A stretch of 43,194 nucleotides of DNA, taken from positions 1 to 43,194 of the forward strand of contig DBYJ01000044.1 in assembly GCA_002309805.1 (NCBI GenBank), written 5' to 3'. Each line of letters starts with the position of its first letter. Within the stretch, counting starts at the first letter, position 1. Positions 16,801 to 24,326 of this stretch are shown here, one piece after another. The notes beneath the pieces are model-generated. The model did not search any database. It was not told where the DNA came from and saw nothing but the letters and a program-made list of their open reading frames with translations. Both the position numbers and the translations under genes were made by a program. The DNA comes from Bacteroidales bacterium UBA1189. GTDB taxonomy: Bacteria > Bacteroidota > Bacteroidia > Bacteroidales > Bacteroidaceae.

Positions 16801-16932
16801 GACATTGGCTACGAAGACTATTTCTACGGCTCCGACGGCCTCTGCCTCATGGAATGGCCTGAACTTGTCGAGCCCCTCCTTCCCCCCGACACCGTCCGCG
16901 TCACCCTTTCCGTACTGCCTGACGGCTCGCGC
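16801..16932 (+). repeat. Direct repeat, right copy (tsaE 3' end)
   Basis: Pairs with 13481-13612; homology starts sharply at GACAT and stops at TCGCGC. The two copies enclose 3188 bp of insert. Confidence 0.95.
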
Positions 16933-16947
16933 GAAATCAGCTATTAA
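16801..16947 (+). pseudogene. tsaE: Displaced 3' end of tsaE
   Basis: In frame from 16801: DIGYEDYFYGSDGLCLMEWP and on to the end PDGSREISY, stop TAA at 16945-16947. It lacks the Walker A half and any start. It is 97% identical in DNA to 13481-13612 and ends differently. The simplest reading is that this is the ancestral end of tsaE, separated from its 5' part by the insert. Confidence 0.9.
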
Positions 16948-16978
16948 AGCCAAGGCATCCGCTACATCAAACTCTATC

Positions 16979-17041
16979 TATAAACAGCGCCCGTGTTTAT
17001 ATAAACAGGGGCCGTGTTTATATAAACTGCGCCCCTGTTTA
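16979..17041. repeat. Three 21-bp palindromic tandem units
   Basis: Units at 16979-16999, 17000-17020 and 17021-17041 each start TATAAAC and end TGTTTA around a variable GC-rich centre, so each can form a hairpin. The same unit type occurs at 25206-25247. Confidence 0.85.
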
Positions 17042-17102
17042 TAAATAACATCAAACACTGCAAAAACCGTATCAACTGTTTTTCTGAAAAAATGCTACAT
17101 TG

Positions 17103-17152
17103 CTACATAAATCAACATATTATACTGATAATTTGTTGATTATTCTATGTAG
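17103..17152. repeat. Extended dyad with TACAT motifs
   Basis: CTACATA (17103-17109) plus AATCAACA (17110-17117) pair with TGTTGATT (17134-17141) and TATGTAG (17146-17152), a 15-bp stem with a 4-nt bulge and a 16-nt loop. Could be a protein-binding site or hairpin. Confidence 0.5.
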
Positions 17153-17313
17153 ATAGCCCTAATTACTACATAATGCTACATAATGCTACATACAAACCCC
17201 ATTTGCTTAGCCACCCTGTTCTCGATTTCAAAGACAGACATGTATTCGCCTCAACAGAGAAACGCTTGAAATGTTAAAAAGGAATAGTTTTTCAAACTTT
17301 TTGTCAATTTTAC

Positions 17314-17344
17314 TTGCATGAATGTAAATTATACTTTACCTTTG
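17314..17344 (+). promoter_or_regulatory. Promoter of the membrane protein/XRE pair
   Basis: TTGC (17314-17317), 19 bp, TACCTTTG (17337-17344), 24 bp before the start. TTTAC (17309-17313) and GTAAA (17324-17328) form a dyad overlapping the -33 element, a possible site for the downstream XRE protein; this last point is inference. Confidence 0.65.
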
Positions 17345-17368
17345 CAGCGGATTTAATTAAACAAAAGT

Positions 17369-17824
17369 ATGAAAAAACAACATCTTCTTCCCCACTCATG
17401 GCAGTGGGTCGGCCTCGCGGCCTTGTTTTTAGGACTTATACCAAGTCTTAAGTCTTTTATCCCCTTCCTCCTGAGCGGCAGCGATTACAGACAAATAGGA
17501 GTTGCTGAGGCTATATCTCAATTTGGATTTCTTATCATGATGCCTTTGTCCGCAGTCATCCTTTGTTTCTCTCGCGAGAAAATCGAGGATGAACGTATCG
17601 CCGAACTTCGGATGAAAAGTCTTGCTACTACGGCAATTATCTACGTCATTCTGCTCATCATCGGGCCTCTAAAAGGTATCATACTTGGAAGGCTCTTTTC
17701 ACATAGAATCATTAGCAACCTTCATTTGCTATTTGGACACGGTTGGTGGATGCTGTTCATATACCTGCTGATTTTCAAAATCTCCTACTGGGTACAGAAC
17801 AGACGTTACAGCAATGAAAAATAA
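17369..17824 (+). CDS. Small four-helix membrane protein paired with an XRE regulator
   Basis: 151 residues with four hydrophobic spans, near 13-34, 49-66, 86-107 and 121-142 (for example WQWVGLAALFLGLIPSL and LATTAIIYVILLIIGPL). It is encoded directly before, and overlaps by 11 bp, a 66-residue XRE-type regulator. This membrane protein plus small Cro/CI-like regulator layout resembles DUF2178-type pairs found in many bacteria. Function unknown. Confidence 0.7.
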   Translation: MKKQHLLPHSWQWVGLAALFLGLIPSLKSFIPFLLSGSDYRQIGVAEAISQFGFLIMMPLSAVILCFSREKIEDERIAELRMKSLATTAIIYVILLIIGPLKGIILGRLFSHRIISNLHLLFGHGWWMLFIYLLIFKISYWVQNRRYSNEK

Positions 17825-18014
17825 TATCCGAGTAGAGCGCGCAAGGCAGCGCATGACACAACAGGAACTGGCTGAGCGCACAGGCGTCAGCCGCCAAACC
17901 ATCAACGCTATCGAGCAGGGCAAGTTCAATCCCTCCACCGTCCTCGCCTTGAAGATGTCGCTCGTCTTCGGCATCCCCGTCAACGAAATCTTCGAACTGG
18001 AAGAAGGCGACTAA
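17814..18014 (+). CDS. Small XRE-family transcriptional regulator
   Basis: 66 residues. MTQQELAERTGVSRQTINAIEQGKFNPS is a canonical Cro/CI helix-turn-helix; the rest (LALKMSLVFGIPVNEIFELEE) is the standard C-terminus of the YozG-like one-domain group. The start overlaps the membrane protein gene by 11 bp, indicating translational coupling. It most likely controls its own operon. A strong terminator follows. Confidence 0.9.
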   Translation: MKNNIRVERARQRMTQQELAERTGVSRQTINAIEQGKFNPSTVLALKMSLVFGIPVNEIFELEEGD

Positions 18015-18046
18015 TTTCCACCCTAATCCCACACTTTTCTCCCCTA

Positions 18047-18073
18047 CGGCCAACCCAAAGTTGGCCGTTTTCT
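18047..18073 (+). terminator. Rho-independent terminator after the XRE gene
   Basis: ACGGCCAAC (18047-18055) and GTTGGCCGT (18061-18069) form a perfect 9-bp stem with a 5-nt loop, followed by TTT, 33 bp after the stop. Confidence 0.85.
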
Positions 18074-18129
18074 CGTCTATTGGGGCAATTTTTGTTAAAA
18101 TTTCGGCCGAAACTAAACATTTAACTTGA

Positions 18130-18166
18130 ATGTACGGGAATATGGTACATGTTGCGCTTATCTTTG
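18130..18166 (+). promoter_or_regulatory. Promoter with overlapping dyad for a small ORF
   Basis: -7 box TATCTTTG at 18159-18166. The dyad ATGTAC-N9-GTACAT at 18130-18150 covers the place where a -33 element would sit, suggesting regulation by a dimeric protein. Confidence 0.55.
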
Positions 18167-18210
18167 CATCGTCAAAAGAAAAATACTCACCCTTAAAACG
18201 AAAGAACAGC

Positions 18211-18321
18211 ATGAGAGAACAGACCATCACCCCGAAGGCCAAGCGCCTCACCATCCATTACTACGCCACCGAGTTCATCGCCGGCCAGCGCCGTTTCGTC
18301 CGTCGTCCCGCCATAGCCTGA
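18211..18321 (+). CDS. Small basic peptide, function unknown
   Basis: 36 residues, MREQTITPKAKRLTIHYY then ATEFIAGQRRFVRRPAIA. Start at 18211 follows a plausible promoter by 44 bp. Codon use (AAG, CGC, CTC, ATC, CGT) matches the well-expressed genes nearby rather than random DNA. Basic and with no membrane span. I do not recognise it; reality rests on codon bias and promoter. Confidence 0.5.
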   Translation: MREQTITPKAKRLTIHYYATEFIAGQRRFVRRPAIA

Positions 18322-18367
18322 CAGAATTCAGTTAAGAGAGTTTAGATAAAGAAAAAAACTTACGATT

Positions 18368-18448
18368 ATGACAGTCATCATCATTCTTTTCAGCCTTCTC
18401 ATCGGAGCCATGATTGTGGGCGATACAGAAGAAATCGTCAAAGATTAG
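18368..18448 (+). CDS. Very small single-span membrane peptide
   Basis: 26 residues starting MTVIIILFSLLIGAMIVG and ending DTEEIVKD: one hydrophobic helix with a short acidic tail. It lies 46 bp after the 36-residue ORF on the same strand. Too short for certainty, but the helix/acidic tail layout is typical of small membrane proteins. Confidence 0.4.
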   Translation: MTVIIILFSLLIGAMIVGDTEEIVKD

Positions 18449-18528
18449 TGTTGGCGCCAAACTATTTCCTACCCTTAAGGGCCTACAGCCTTTTTCGGTT
18501 GGGTTCGTCTCGGAAAAAACAACAATAA

Positions 18529-18560
18529 TTTGTTTTTTCGCTCGGCTCGCCCTACCTTTG
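18529..18560 (+). promoter_or_regulatory. Promoter of the WYL regulator
   Basis: TTTG (18529-18532), 20 bp, TACCTTTG (18553-18560): full consensus, 26 bp before the start codon. Confidence 0.9.
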
Positions 18561-18586
18561 CATCGGAATCATAAAAAGAATACACG

Positions 18587-19519
18587 ATGCAAAAGGCCGA
18601 GGAACTATTTGGACGATACATCTGGTTTGTCAACGCTATGTTGCAAGCGGGAAGCGAAGGAATCACGCTACGCGAGCTGAACGAGAAATGGAGCGAAACC
18701 CCCTTCAGCGACGGCTCACCCCTCAGCCGCACCACCTTCAACCGCTATCGCGACGTCATCCTGGAGACGTTCGGAATCATCACCGACTGCCATCGCGACA
18801 CGTACTGCTACTACATCAGCAACCCCGAGATTTTGCGCGAAGCAGGTGTCCACACGTGGATGCTCCGCTCACTTACCGTAGCCGGCGTCCTCCAGTCGTG
18901 CGCCGACCTCCACGACCGAATCGTACTCGAGAGCATGCCCTCAGGGCAGGAATTCCTCCAGCCCATCATCGATGCCATGACGCACAGCCACATGGTGCAG
19001 ATGAAATACCTGCGCTCGTTCGCCCTCATCCAGACGTTCACGCTGATGCCCTACTGCCTGAAGGTTTTCAAGCAACGCTGGTACCTCGTGGGGCGCAACA
19101 CCGCCTACCAGCACGACGATATCCGCGTCTATGCCCTTGACCGCATCCTGGGGGTGCAAGAAACGACAAAGGCGTTCACCATGCCGCCCGAATTCGACCC
19201 TCAGACCTTCTTTGCCGATGACTTCGGCGTCTATACAGGCGGCGAAGTCGAGGTGGAGAATATCGTCATCCGCGCCTATGGCCGTCTGCCCAACTACCTG
19301 CGCTCACTCCCCCTGCACCATAGCCAGCGGGAGATTAATACCGCTCCGCGCCATGCCGACTTCAGCCTGCGCCTCCGCCCCACCTACGACTTCATGCAGG
19401 AACTTCTCTCACAGGCCGACGAGTTGGAAATCCTCTCCCCCGCTTCCCTTCGAGAAGCCTTTGCCCGCACTCTCCGCAAAGCCGCCCGCCGCAACAGAAA
19501 AAAGAAAGAAGAAAATTAA
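18587..19519 (+). CDS. WYL-domain transcriptional regulator
   Basis: 310 residues. The N-terminal third contains a divergent winged-helix region (ITLRELNEKW and LSRTTFNRYRDVILETFGI). The middle has the WYL signature: LMPYCLKVFKQRWYLVGRN (R164-W165-Y166-L167), followed by DDIRVYALDRILGV. A C-terminal WCX-type extension ends in a basic tail. WYL proteins bind nucleotide or nucleic acid ligands and often control defence or stress genes. It sits 1.6 kb after the displaced tsaE fragment, but any link with the ATPase cassette is inference only. Confidence 0.88.
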   Translation: MQKAEELFGRYIWFVNAMLQAGSEGITLRELNEKWSETPFSDGSPLSRTTFNRYRDVILETFGIITDCHRDTYCYYISNPEILREAGVHTWMLRSLTVAGVLQSCADLHDRIVLESMPSGQEFLQPIIDAMTHSHMVQMKYLRSFALIQTFTLMPYCLKVFKQRWYLVGRNTAYQHDDIRVYALDRILGVQETTKAFTMPPEFDPQTFFADDFGVYTGGEVEVENIVIRAYGRLPNYLRSLPLHHSQREINTAPRHADFSLRLRPTYDFMQELLSQADELEILSPASLREAFARTLRKAARRNRKKKEEN

Positions 19520-19543
19520 GCAATAAATAATTAAGAATAAAAA

Positions 19544-19611
19544 GAATTAAGAGTTAAGAAAGAATGCCCAGCATACAGCGTACTGCAGCTATTTTCCTTA
19601 ACTCTTAATTC
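19544..19611. repeat. 15-bp perfect inverted repeat between convergent genes
   Basis: GAATTAAGAGTTAAG (19544-19558) and CTTAACTCTTAATTC (19597-19611) enclose 38 bp between the WYL and M48 gene ends. It may terminate both transcripts. The same 15-mer occurs at 38797-38811 in front of the GH92 gene, so it is a dispersed repeat. Confidence 0.7.
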
Positions 19612-19626
19612 TTAACTACTCTTGCC

Positions 19627-20424
19627 TTACTTCGTGTGGTACTTCTCGGCTTCGGGAAGGTACTTCTGGATTTCGGTGATGCGCTTAGAATCCGAAGGAT
19701 GGGAGCTGAGCAGAGCAGGAATGCTCGTTGGACTTGCGGCAGCCATCTTCTGCCAGAAAGTAACTGCAACGGAGGGGTTATAGCCCGCCATAGCCATGAA
19801 GATAAGTCCCATGTGGTCGGCCTCTAACTCGTGCTTACGGCTATAGGGAAGCATGACGCCGTAGTTGGCACCAAGTCCATAAACTGTCTGCCCCAGCTGG
19901 CGCGCCGCATCGGAACGTGTGCTGAGGGCAGCATCGAGGATAGCCGATCCATAGGCAGCCAGCATCTGCTGCGAGAGGCGCTCGTTCGAGTGCTTGGCAA
20001 CAGCGTGAGCTACCTCATGGCCGATGACGACGGCAAGGTCGTCGTCGCTCTGGCAAATCGGCAGAATGCCTTCATAAACCACAATCTTTCCGCCCGGCAT
20101 GCAGAAGGCGTTCATCTCCTCGTCCTTTACGAGGTTGAATTCCCATTGGTACTGCGCCACCTCGGCACCGAGGCCGTTGTCGGTGAGGAACTTCTCGGTA
20201 GCAGCAGCAATCTTCTTGCCCACACGCTGAACCATAGCCGTCTGCGCCGCATTAGTGCTGCGCACGGCAGTAGTCATGTATTCGTTGTACTGGGTGAGGC
20301 TCGACGACAACACTTCGTTGTCTGAAACGAGCATGATACGGTTACGTCCCGTGAGGGGCACACTTGCGCAGCTGATAAACAGCACGGCTACAAAAGCCAA
20401 AACAATTAAAATGTACTTTTTCAT
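19627..20424 (-). CDS. M48-family metalloprotease, lipoprotein
   Basis: 265 residues. Signal peptide with lipobox (LFISCA, cysteine 19) places it in the envelope. The zinc site HEVAH is at 136-140 within VVIGHEVAHAVAKH, and the third ligand lies in RKHELEADHMGL (about 203). N-terminal PLTGRNRIMLVSDNEV is typical of the LoiP/YcaL/BepA-like group, which degrade misassembled envelope proteins. It is the last gene of a packed minus-strand unit, 24 bp after the GH28 gene; its function seems unrelated to the sugar genes. Confidence 0.9.
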   Translation of the reverse strand: MKKYILIVLAFVAVLFISCASVPLTGRNRIMLVSDNEVLSSSLTQYNEYMTTAVRSTNAAQTAMVQRVGKKIAAATEKFLTDNGLGAEVAQYQWEFNLVKDEEMNAFCMPGGKIVVYEGILPICQSDDDLAVVIGHEVAHAVAKHSNERLSQQMLAAYGSAILDAALSTRSDAARQLGQTVYGLGANYGVMLPYSRKHELEADHMGLIFMAMAGYNPSVAVTFWQKMAAASPTSIPALLSSHPSDSKRITEIQKYLPEAEKYHTK

Positions 20425-20448
20425 ACTATTAAGAATTAAAGCAATGAG

Positions 20449-21744
20449 CTATTGAGTGATGGTTTCGCCATTAATGATACAATTTTCGATGGTGATGGGC
20501 TCCACGCTGTATTGGTCGGGGCGCTCCTCCATGTCGAGGAAGGTACGGCACGTCATTTTGAGATTCCGCAACGTGACGTTGGCAGAGGTGCTGTAGGGGA
20601 TATCCTCGCGCCCCTTGAGGTCGAAGAACTGCGTCCAGGGATGGACAAAGACGACACGCGTGGCGCTACCCGTAATATCCTCCACGCGGATGTATTCGTA
20701 GCGCTGGGGGGTATCGGGGCGCATCTTCAGCCAAAGGATACGGTCGGCACCCTCCACATGGCAACGGCGTAGGATGACGTTGTGGTTGAGGATGCTCTCC
20801 GAGCCGCAGGTAAGCGCGCCGTGACAGAAGCCGTAGGAGCAGTTTTCGATGATGATGTTGCGGTTAGGGCCGTTGCCGATGGTATCCTTATCCGCCCAAG
20901 GGCCTTTACCGCCCTTGAGGGCCACGGCATCGTCGTTGACGTCCATATAGCAGCCATGAATGAGCACGTTCGTGCAGACATCCACGTCGAAAGCGTCGCA
21001 AGAAGGGGCTTTAACGGGGCCTTTGCTGGGAGCGAAGGTATGGAGGTAGAGCGCCTTGACGTTCTCGCAGCGGTAGAGATGGCATGTCCAGAAGGGGCTG
21101 TTGAGGAAGTGGGCATCGCAAAGCGTGACGTTACGGCAGTCCTGAATGAATACCAAGCGAGGACGCATCTCCTCGAGGTTGGTGCATTGACGGTTGTATT
21201 GTCTCCTCAGCCAGAACGAGCGCCAGTAGCGTTCGCCGTTTCCGTTAAGGGTACCCATGCCGCTGATGGTGAAGCCATCCAATCCGATGGCGTTGACGAG
21301 CGCCATGAAGTAGTGGATATTCTGCCCCTCCAGACGGGTGTCCATGAGGGCAAAGTCGCCGATGAAGTCGCTGCCTTTCAGTACCGCCCCCTCGCTAAGG
21401 TGGAGGTGAGTGCCCTGCCGGAAGAAGAGCGAGCCGCTGAGGAACGTCCCTCGCGGAACCACTATCACTCCCCCGCCCTCGCGGGCCGCGCGGTCGATAA
21501 CGGCCTGGATTGCCTCCGTCTGCAAGAGCGTGCTGTCTCGTTGGACGCCGTAGTCCGTCAGGACATACTGCCGCCCGAGCGTGCTGATATCCACGCGTGC
21601 CGTATCGCTGAACCACGCGGCAATAGGCGTGCCGTCAGGCCACAAATCGACAGGCTTGCGCCGCTTCGGCGCCCGTGCATCCATGCTCAGGCAAACCAAT
21701 ATCGCTGTAGCGACAGCCATTATTCTGAATAACGTGTTCTTCAT
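20449..21744 (-). CDS. GH28-family glycosidase (polygalacturonase-like)
   Basis: 431 residues with an N-terminal signal peptide (MKNTLFRIMAVATAILVCLS). LTDYGVQRDSTLLQTEAIQAVIDRA and GGGVIVVPRGTFLSGSL are the family opening. The right-handed beta-helix core carries the family 28 catalytic landmarks in modified form: CDAFDVDVCTNV (in place of NTDGID), DVNDDAVALKGG (Asp-Asp pair) and GFCHGALTCGSE. The usual RIK is replaced by RILWLKM. GH28 enzymes cut galacturonan or release galacturonate from rhamnogalacturonan. The GH78 gene ends 12 bp upstream, so joint attack on rhamnogalacturonan is likely. Confidence 0.88.
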   Translation of the reverse strand: MKNTLFRIMAVATAILVCLSMDARAPKRRKPVDLWPDGTPIAAWFSDTARVDISTLGRQYVLTDYGVQRDSTLLQTEAIQAVIDRAAREGGGVIVVPRGTFLSGSLFFRQGTHLHLSEGAVLKGSDFIGDFALMDTRLEGQNIHYFMALVNAIGLDGFTISGMGTLNGNGERYWRSFWLRRQYNRQCTNLEEMRPRLVFIQDCRNVTLCDAHFLNSPFWTCHLYRCENVKALYLHTFAPSKGPVKAPSCDAFDVDVCTNVLIHGCYMDVNDDAVALKGGKGPWADKDTIGNGPNRNIIIENCSYGFCHGALTCGSESILNHNVILRRCHVEGADRILWLKMRPDTPQRYEYIRVEDITGSATRVVFVHPWTQFFDLKGREDIPYSTSANVTLRNLKMTCRTFLDMEERPDQYSVEPITIENCIINGETITQ

Positions 21745-21756
21745 ATTCTACACCTA

Positions 21757-23994
21757 TTATATTTTCTTATTGCATGAAATCTCATATTTTCCCGCCTTCA
21801 ACACAGGCATCCGTTGTCCCTTCAGGGGCTTTCCGTTCACGCGAATAGTCGTATAGTCACTTTGCGGAAGGACAACGCTTGCCGTTGTCCCTTTTGGCAC
21901 GGCAAGTGTCAGACGAAGCCTCGCAGGGGTATCGGAGAAGGATGCCTCCACCAGTCCACGTACGGTAGGCACGGTGATGCTTGCCTCGGGCAGAATGGGG
22001 CATGGGGCAAACACAAAAGACTGCCAACCAGCCGTAGTGGGCTGTAGGCCGAACACCTGTTCACAAAAGACATTCAGCATACCCCCGCTCCACGCATGAT
22101 TGGTGGAGCCGCCTCCGTCGCCACCTTCACGCCAGCTTTCATAAAGCGTGGAGTGGAGCGTGTCGTCTATCATCGGACCAAAGCGGCGCTTGAAACGCTC
22201 GAGGGCATACTCCCCATGTCCAATACGCACAAGAGCCTCCAGCACATACCGTTCCATATAGGGACTTGCATGCTCATGCTCTTGGAATTGCTTATAGAGA
22301 GCTTCATAGCGGGTGCTGTCGGCAAGTCCGCTTACGATAGCCATCGCCTGCACACGGTCATCAGTTAAGCCGTTGTAGGTAGGATGACGGTAGGCGGAGC
22401 CGTTCCAACAACGATTAAAGGCGCGGGCGATGCTCTCCCTCTGCCGCTCGTAGCCGACGATGTCTTCGGAGTGCCCCGTCAGACGCGCGACATCAATAGC
22501 ACATTGCAGGGCCATATAGTGCCAAGCCGCCAGCAGCAGGCGCATGTCGATTTCGCTTCCCCAGTCGCCCCACGACCAGCCTCCCGCACGGCCTTCCGTC
22601 AAGCCGTCAGCATCCAGATGCCAGATGCCCAAGTAACGGCGCAAGGCGGGATAGGCATGGTGCAAGGTTTCGATGTCGCCTGTCTGCATATAGTAATACC
22701 AAAGTCCTCGCGTCCCCATGACGGCAAGCGACTGCGCCGGCAACTCCCCGCTCCAATTCTGAGCAGGAACAGGCGAGAAGACCACGCTATCGGCCTTCTG
22801 CCAGTCGACGACTTCGCGAAGGAACTTTCTTGCCAAAGCACCCGCGCTGGGCGACAGCTGGTAGAAACTCTGTCCCATCAATATCGTAGCATCGCCGCCC
22901 CATTGTGCACGCTCACGATCAGGACAATCGAAATAGTTGTCGCGCATGTTCACGTAGAGCGTACGCATCGCCTTATCCCAGTAACGGCAGACGATAGGAT
23001 CTGAGCAGGTGAACGTGCCCTCGCGATAGCAGTCGTAACCCGTCTCGCGATAGCCAACGGAGTGGATGGTCAGCCGCGCTTCTTTCGGATAGATAATGCG
23101 CAGCTCGTCGCCGTTCATCCATCCCAGCGACTCGTACTGCTGCCTTCCCCGACGTGTGATGTACTCGGCGCGGATACAGTTGTCGCTACCTCCATGTACA
23201 TGGTCGGTTTCCAGTCGAAGGGTTGTTCCCTCGCCCTCGTCCGTGAGGTCGATGTATGGAGTCATCTGCATGTTATAGGACAGGCGGATGCTCAGGATCC
23301 TGTTTCCCTCGCCATCCTCTGCTTGCTTATAACCGGCAGTCTTCAAACCATAGTCGTGCCACAGGGGGATGGGACGCTCGACGAGGCTGCCCCAAGGCCC
23401 AGTTCCCCATGTACCCAGCTCTCGCGAGGGACGAAGTTCCCCCTGATTCTCCAGCCGGGCATCGTAACGGATGCACGATTCTGCCAGACGGAAATTAGCC
23501 TCAGGACTGCCGCAGGTCTGGTAGGCCTGCAACCGACGGCTCTGCCAGCTGCTGTCGCTCACCAGCCCGATGGAAGAGACATCAAAGATGAGTCCCGACT
23601 GCCCGCTGTTGACGTGCGAGAAGCCGGGCTTACCGAAGAAGCACAGCAGCAGTTTCACGTCGTTGCTGCCTTTGCGGAGGTATGGGGCGAGGTCAACGTT
23701 ATCGAAATACGAGTCGGAGGGATTAGGCCCTCGCTTCAGGCTGCCTTCGAAGACAACCAGGTCCCCGTTCACCCAAAGCCAGTACTTTGAGTCTGCCGAA
23801 ATGCGAGCCACGGCCTGCCTGGGCTTTTTCCTAAGCTGGAAATCCTTGTGGAATTCCATCCACGTGTTCGGCTTGCACGAGAGCGTGTCGTCAGCCGTTA
23901 TCCACCTTGCCGTCTGTGCCTGAGCCGTCAAAGAGGCCATTACAGCCTCCAATACTAGCAGACAAAGCATGAAATGCCTCTTTCCGACTGTCAT
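21757..23994 (-). CDS. GH78-family alpha-L-rhamnosidase
   Basis: 745 residues with signal peptide (HFMLCLLVLEAVMASLTAQA). Residues about 28-120 form the N-terminal beta domain (RWITADDTLSCKPNTWMEFHKDF). The (alpha/alpha)6 catalytic barrel has DCPDRERAQWGGDA, the place of the general acid motif in GH78, followed by WSWGDWGSEID and TLYESWREGGDGGGSTNHAWSGG. The C-terminal beta domain ends with VLPQSDYTTIRVNGKPLKG. It removes terminal alpha-L-rhamnose from pectin or glycosides. It starts 2 bp after the TfoX-like gene and runs directly into GH28. Confidence 0.85.
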   Translation of the reverse strand: MTVGKRHFMLCLLVLEAVMASLTAQAQTARWITADDTLSCKPNTWMEFHKDFQLRKKPRQAVARISADSKYWLWVNGDLVVFEGSLKRGPNPSDSYFDNVDLAPYLRKGSNDVKLLLCFFGKPGFSHVNSGQSGLIFDVSSIGLVSDSSWQSRRLQAYQTCGSPEANFRLAESCIRYDARLENQGELRPSRELGTWGTGPWGSLVERPIPLWHDYGLKTAGYKQAEDGEGNRILSIRLSYNMQMTPYIDLTDEGEGTTLRLETDHVHGGSDNCIRAEYITRRGRQQYESLGWMNGDELRIIYPKEARLTIHSVGYRETGYDCYREGTFTCSDPIVCRYWDKAMRTLYVNMRDNYFDCPDRERAQWGGDATILMGQSFYQLSPSAGALARKFLREVVDWQKADSVVFSPVPAQNWSGELPAQSLAVMGTRGLWYYYMQTGDIETLHHAYPALRRYLGIWHLDADGLTEGRAGGWSWGDWGSEIDMRLLLAAWHYMALQCAIDVARLTGHSEDIVGYERQRESIARAFNRCWNGSAYRHPTYNGLTDDRVQAMAIVSGLADSTRYEALYKQFQEHEHASPYMERYVLEALVRIGHGEYALERFKRRFGPMIDDTLHSTLYESWREGGDGGGSTNHAWSGGMLNVFCEQVFGLQPTTAGWQSFVFAPCPILPEASITVPTVRGLVEASFSDTPARLRLTLAVPKGTTASVVLPQSDYTTIRVNGKPLKGQRMPVLKAGKYEISCNKKI

Positions 23995-23996
23995 TT

Positions 23997-24317
23997 TTAC
24001 TTTTTTTTCTTCGGTTTAGGCCAGGGAAGTTCCTTGCAGGTTTCGCGGACAAGGGCGGAGAGATAGTCCCTGTCGTCGACGTCGGCAATATAGAAGTAGT
24101 CTTTCGCCCCTTCGTAGGGTGGACGAAGATCGAGGGAGCGCAGCAGGGCACGCCCGCCCTCCGTAGGCTTCACGTAGAAGCAGTCGTCGCAGATAAGGCC
24201 GAAGATTTTCCCTTCGCAGTAGATGCCGTAGTCGCCAAACATTTTCCTGACCGTCACCTCGCCTGCTCCGCTACATTGGTCCACAATATATTGTACAAAG
24301 TCACTTGTGCTTGCCAT
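23997..24317 (-). CDS. TfoX N-terminal domain protein
   Basis: 106 residues. VTVRKMFGDYGIYCEGKIFGLICDD is the TfoX/Sxy N-terminal signature; FYVKPTEGGRALL and the basic tail PWPKPKKKK follow. Only the N-terminal domain is present, as in many short family members outside the competence genes; the role is unknown. It lies 9 bp after the TonB-domain gene and 2 bp before GH78. Confidence 0.88.
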   Translation of the reverse strand: MASTSDFVQYIVDQCSGAGEVTVRKMFGDYGIYCEGKIFGLICDDCFYVKPTEGGRALLRSLDLRPPYEGAKDYFYIADVDDRDYLSALVRETCKELPWPKPKKKK

Positions 24318-24326
24318 AAACTATTT

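Larger units (their letters stand above)
16948..17313. other. Non-coding stretch with two repeat classes
   Basis: No gene is seen. It contains three 21-bp TATAAACAG-type units (16979-17041), then several copies of TGCTACAT spaced about 10 bp apart (17091-17109 and 17167-17193), and a long dyad at 17103-17152. An in-frame small ORF through the first repeats is not considered real. Confidence 0.7.

Noticed and set aside
16805..17044. 79-codon open frame through the displaced tsaE end and 21-bp repeats
   Set aside because: It is out of frame with the tsaE remnant, and its tail simply translates the 21-bp units.
18414..18680. 88-codon + strand open frame overlapping the WYL gene start
   Set aside because: It runs through the consensus promoter at 18529-18560 and overlaps the WYL coding region in another frame.
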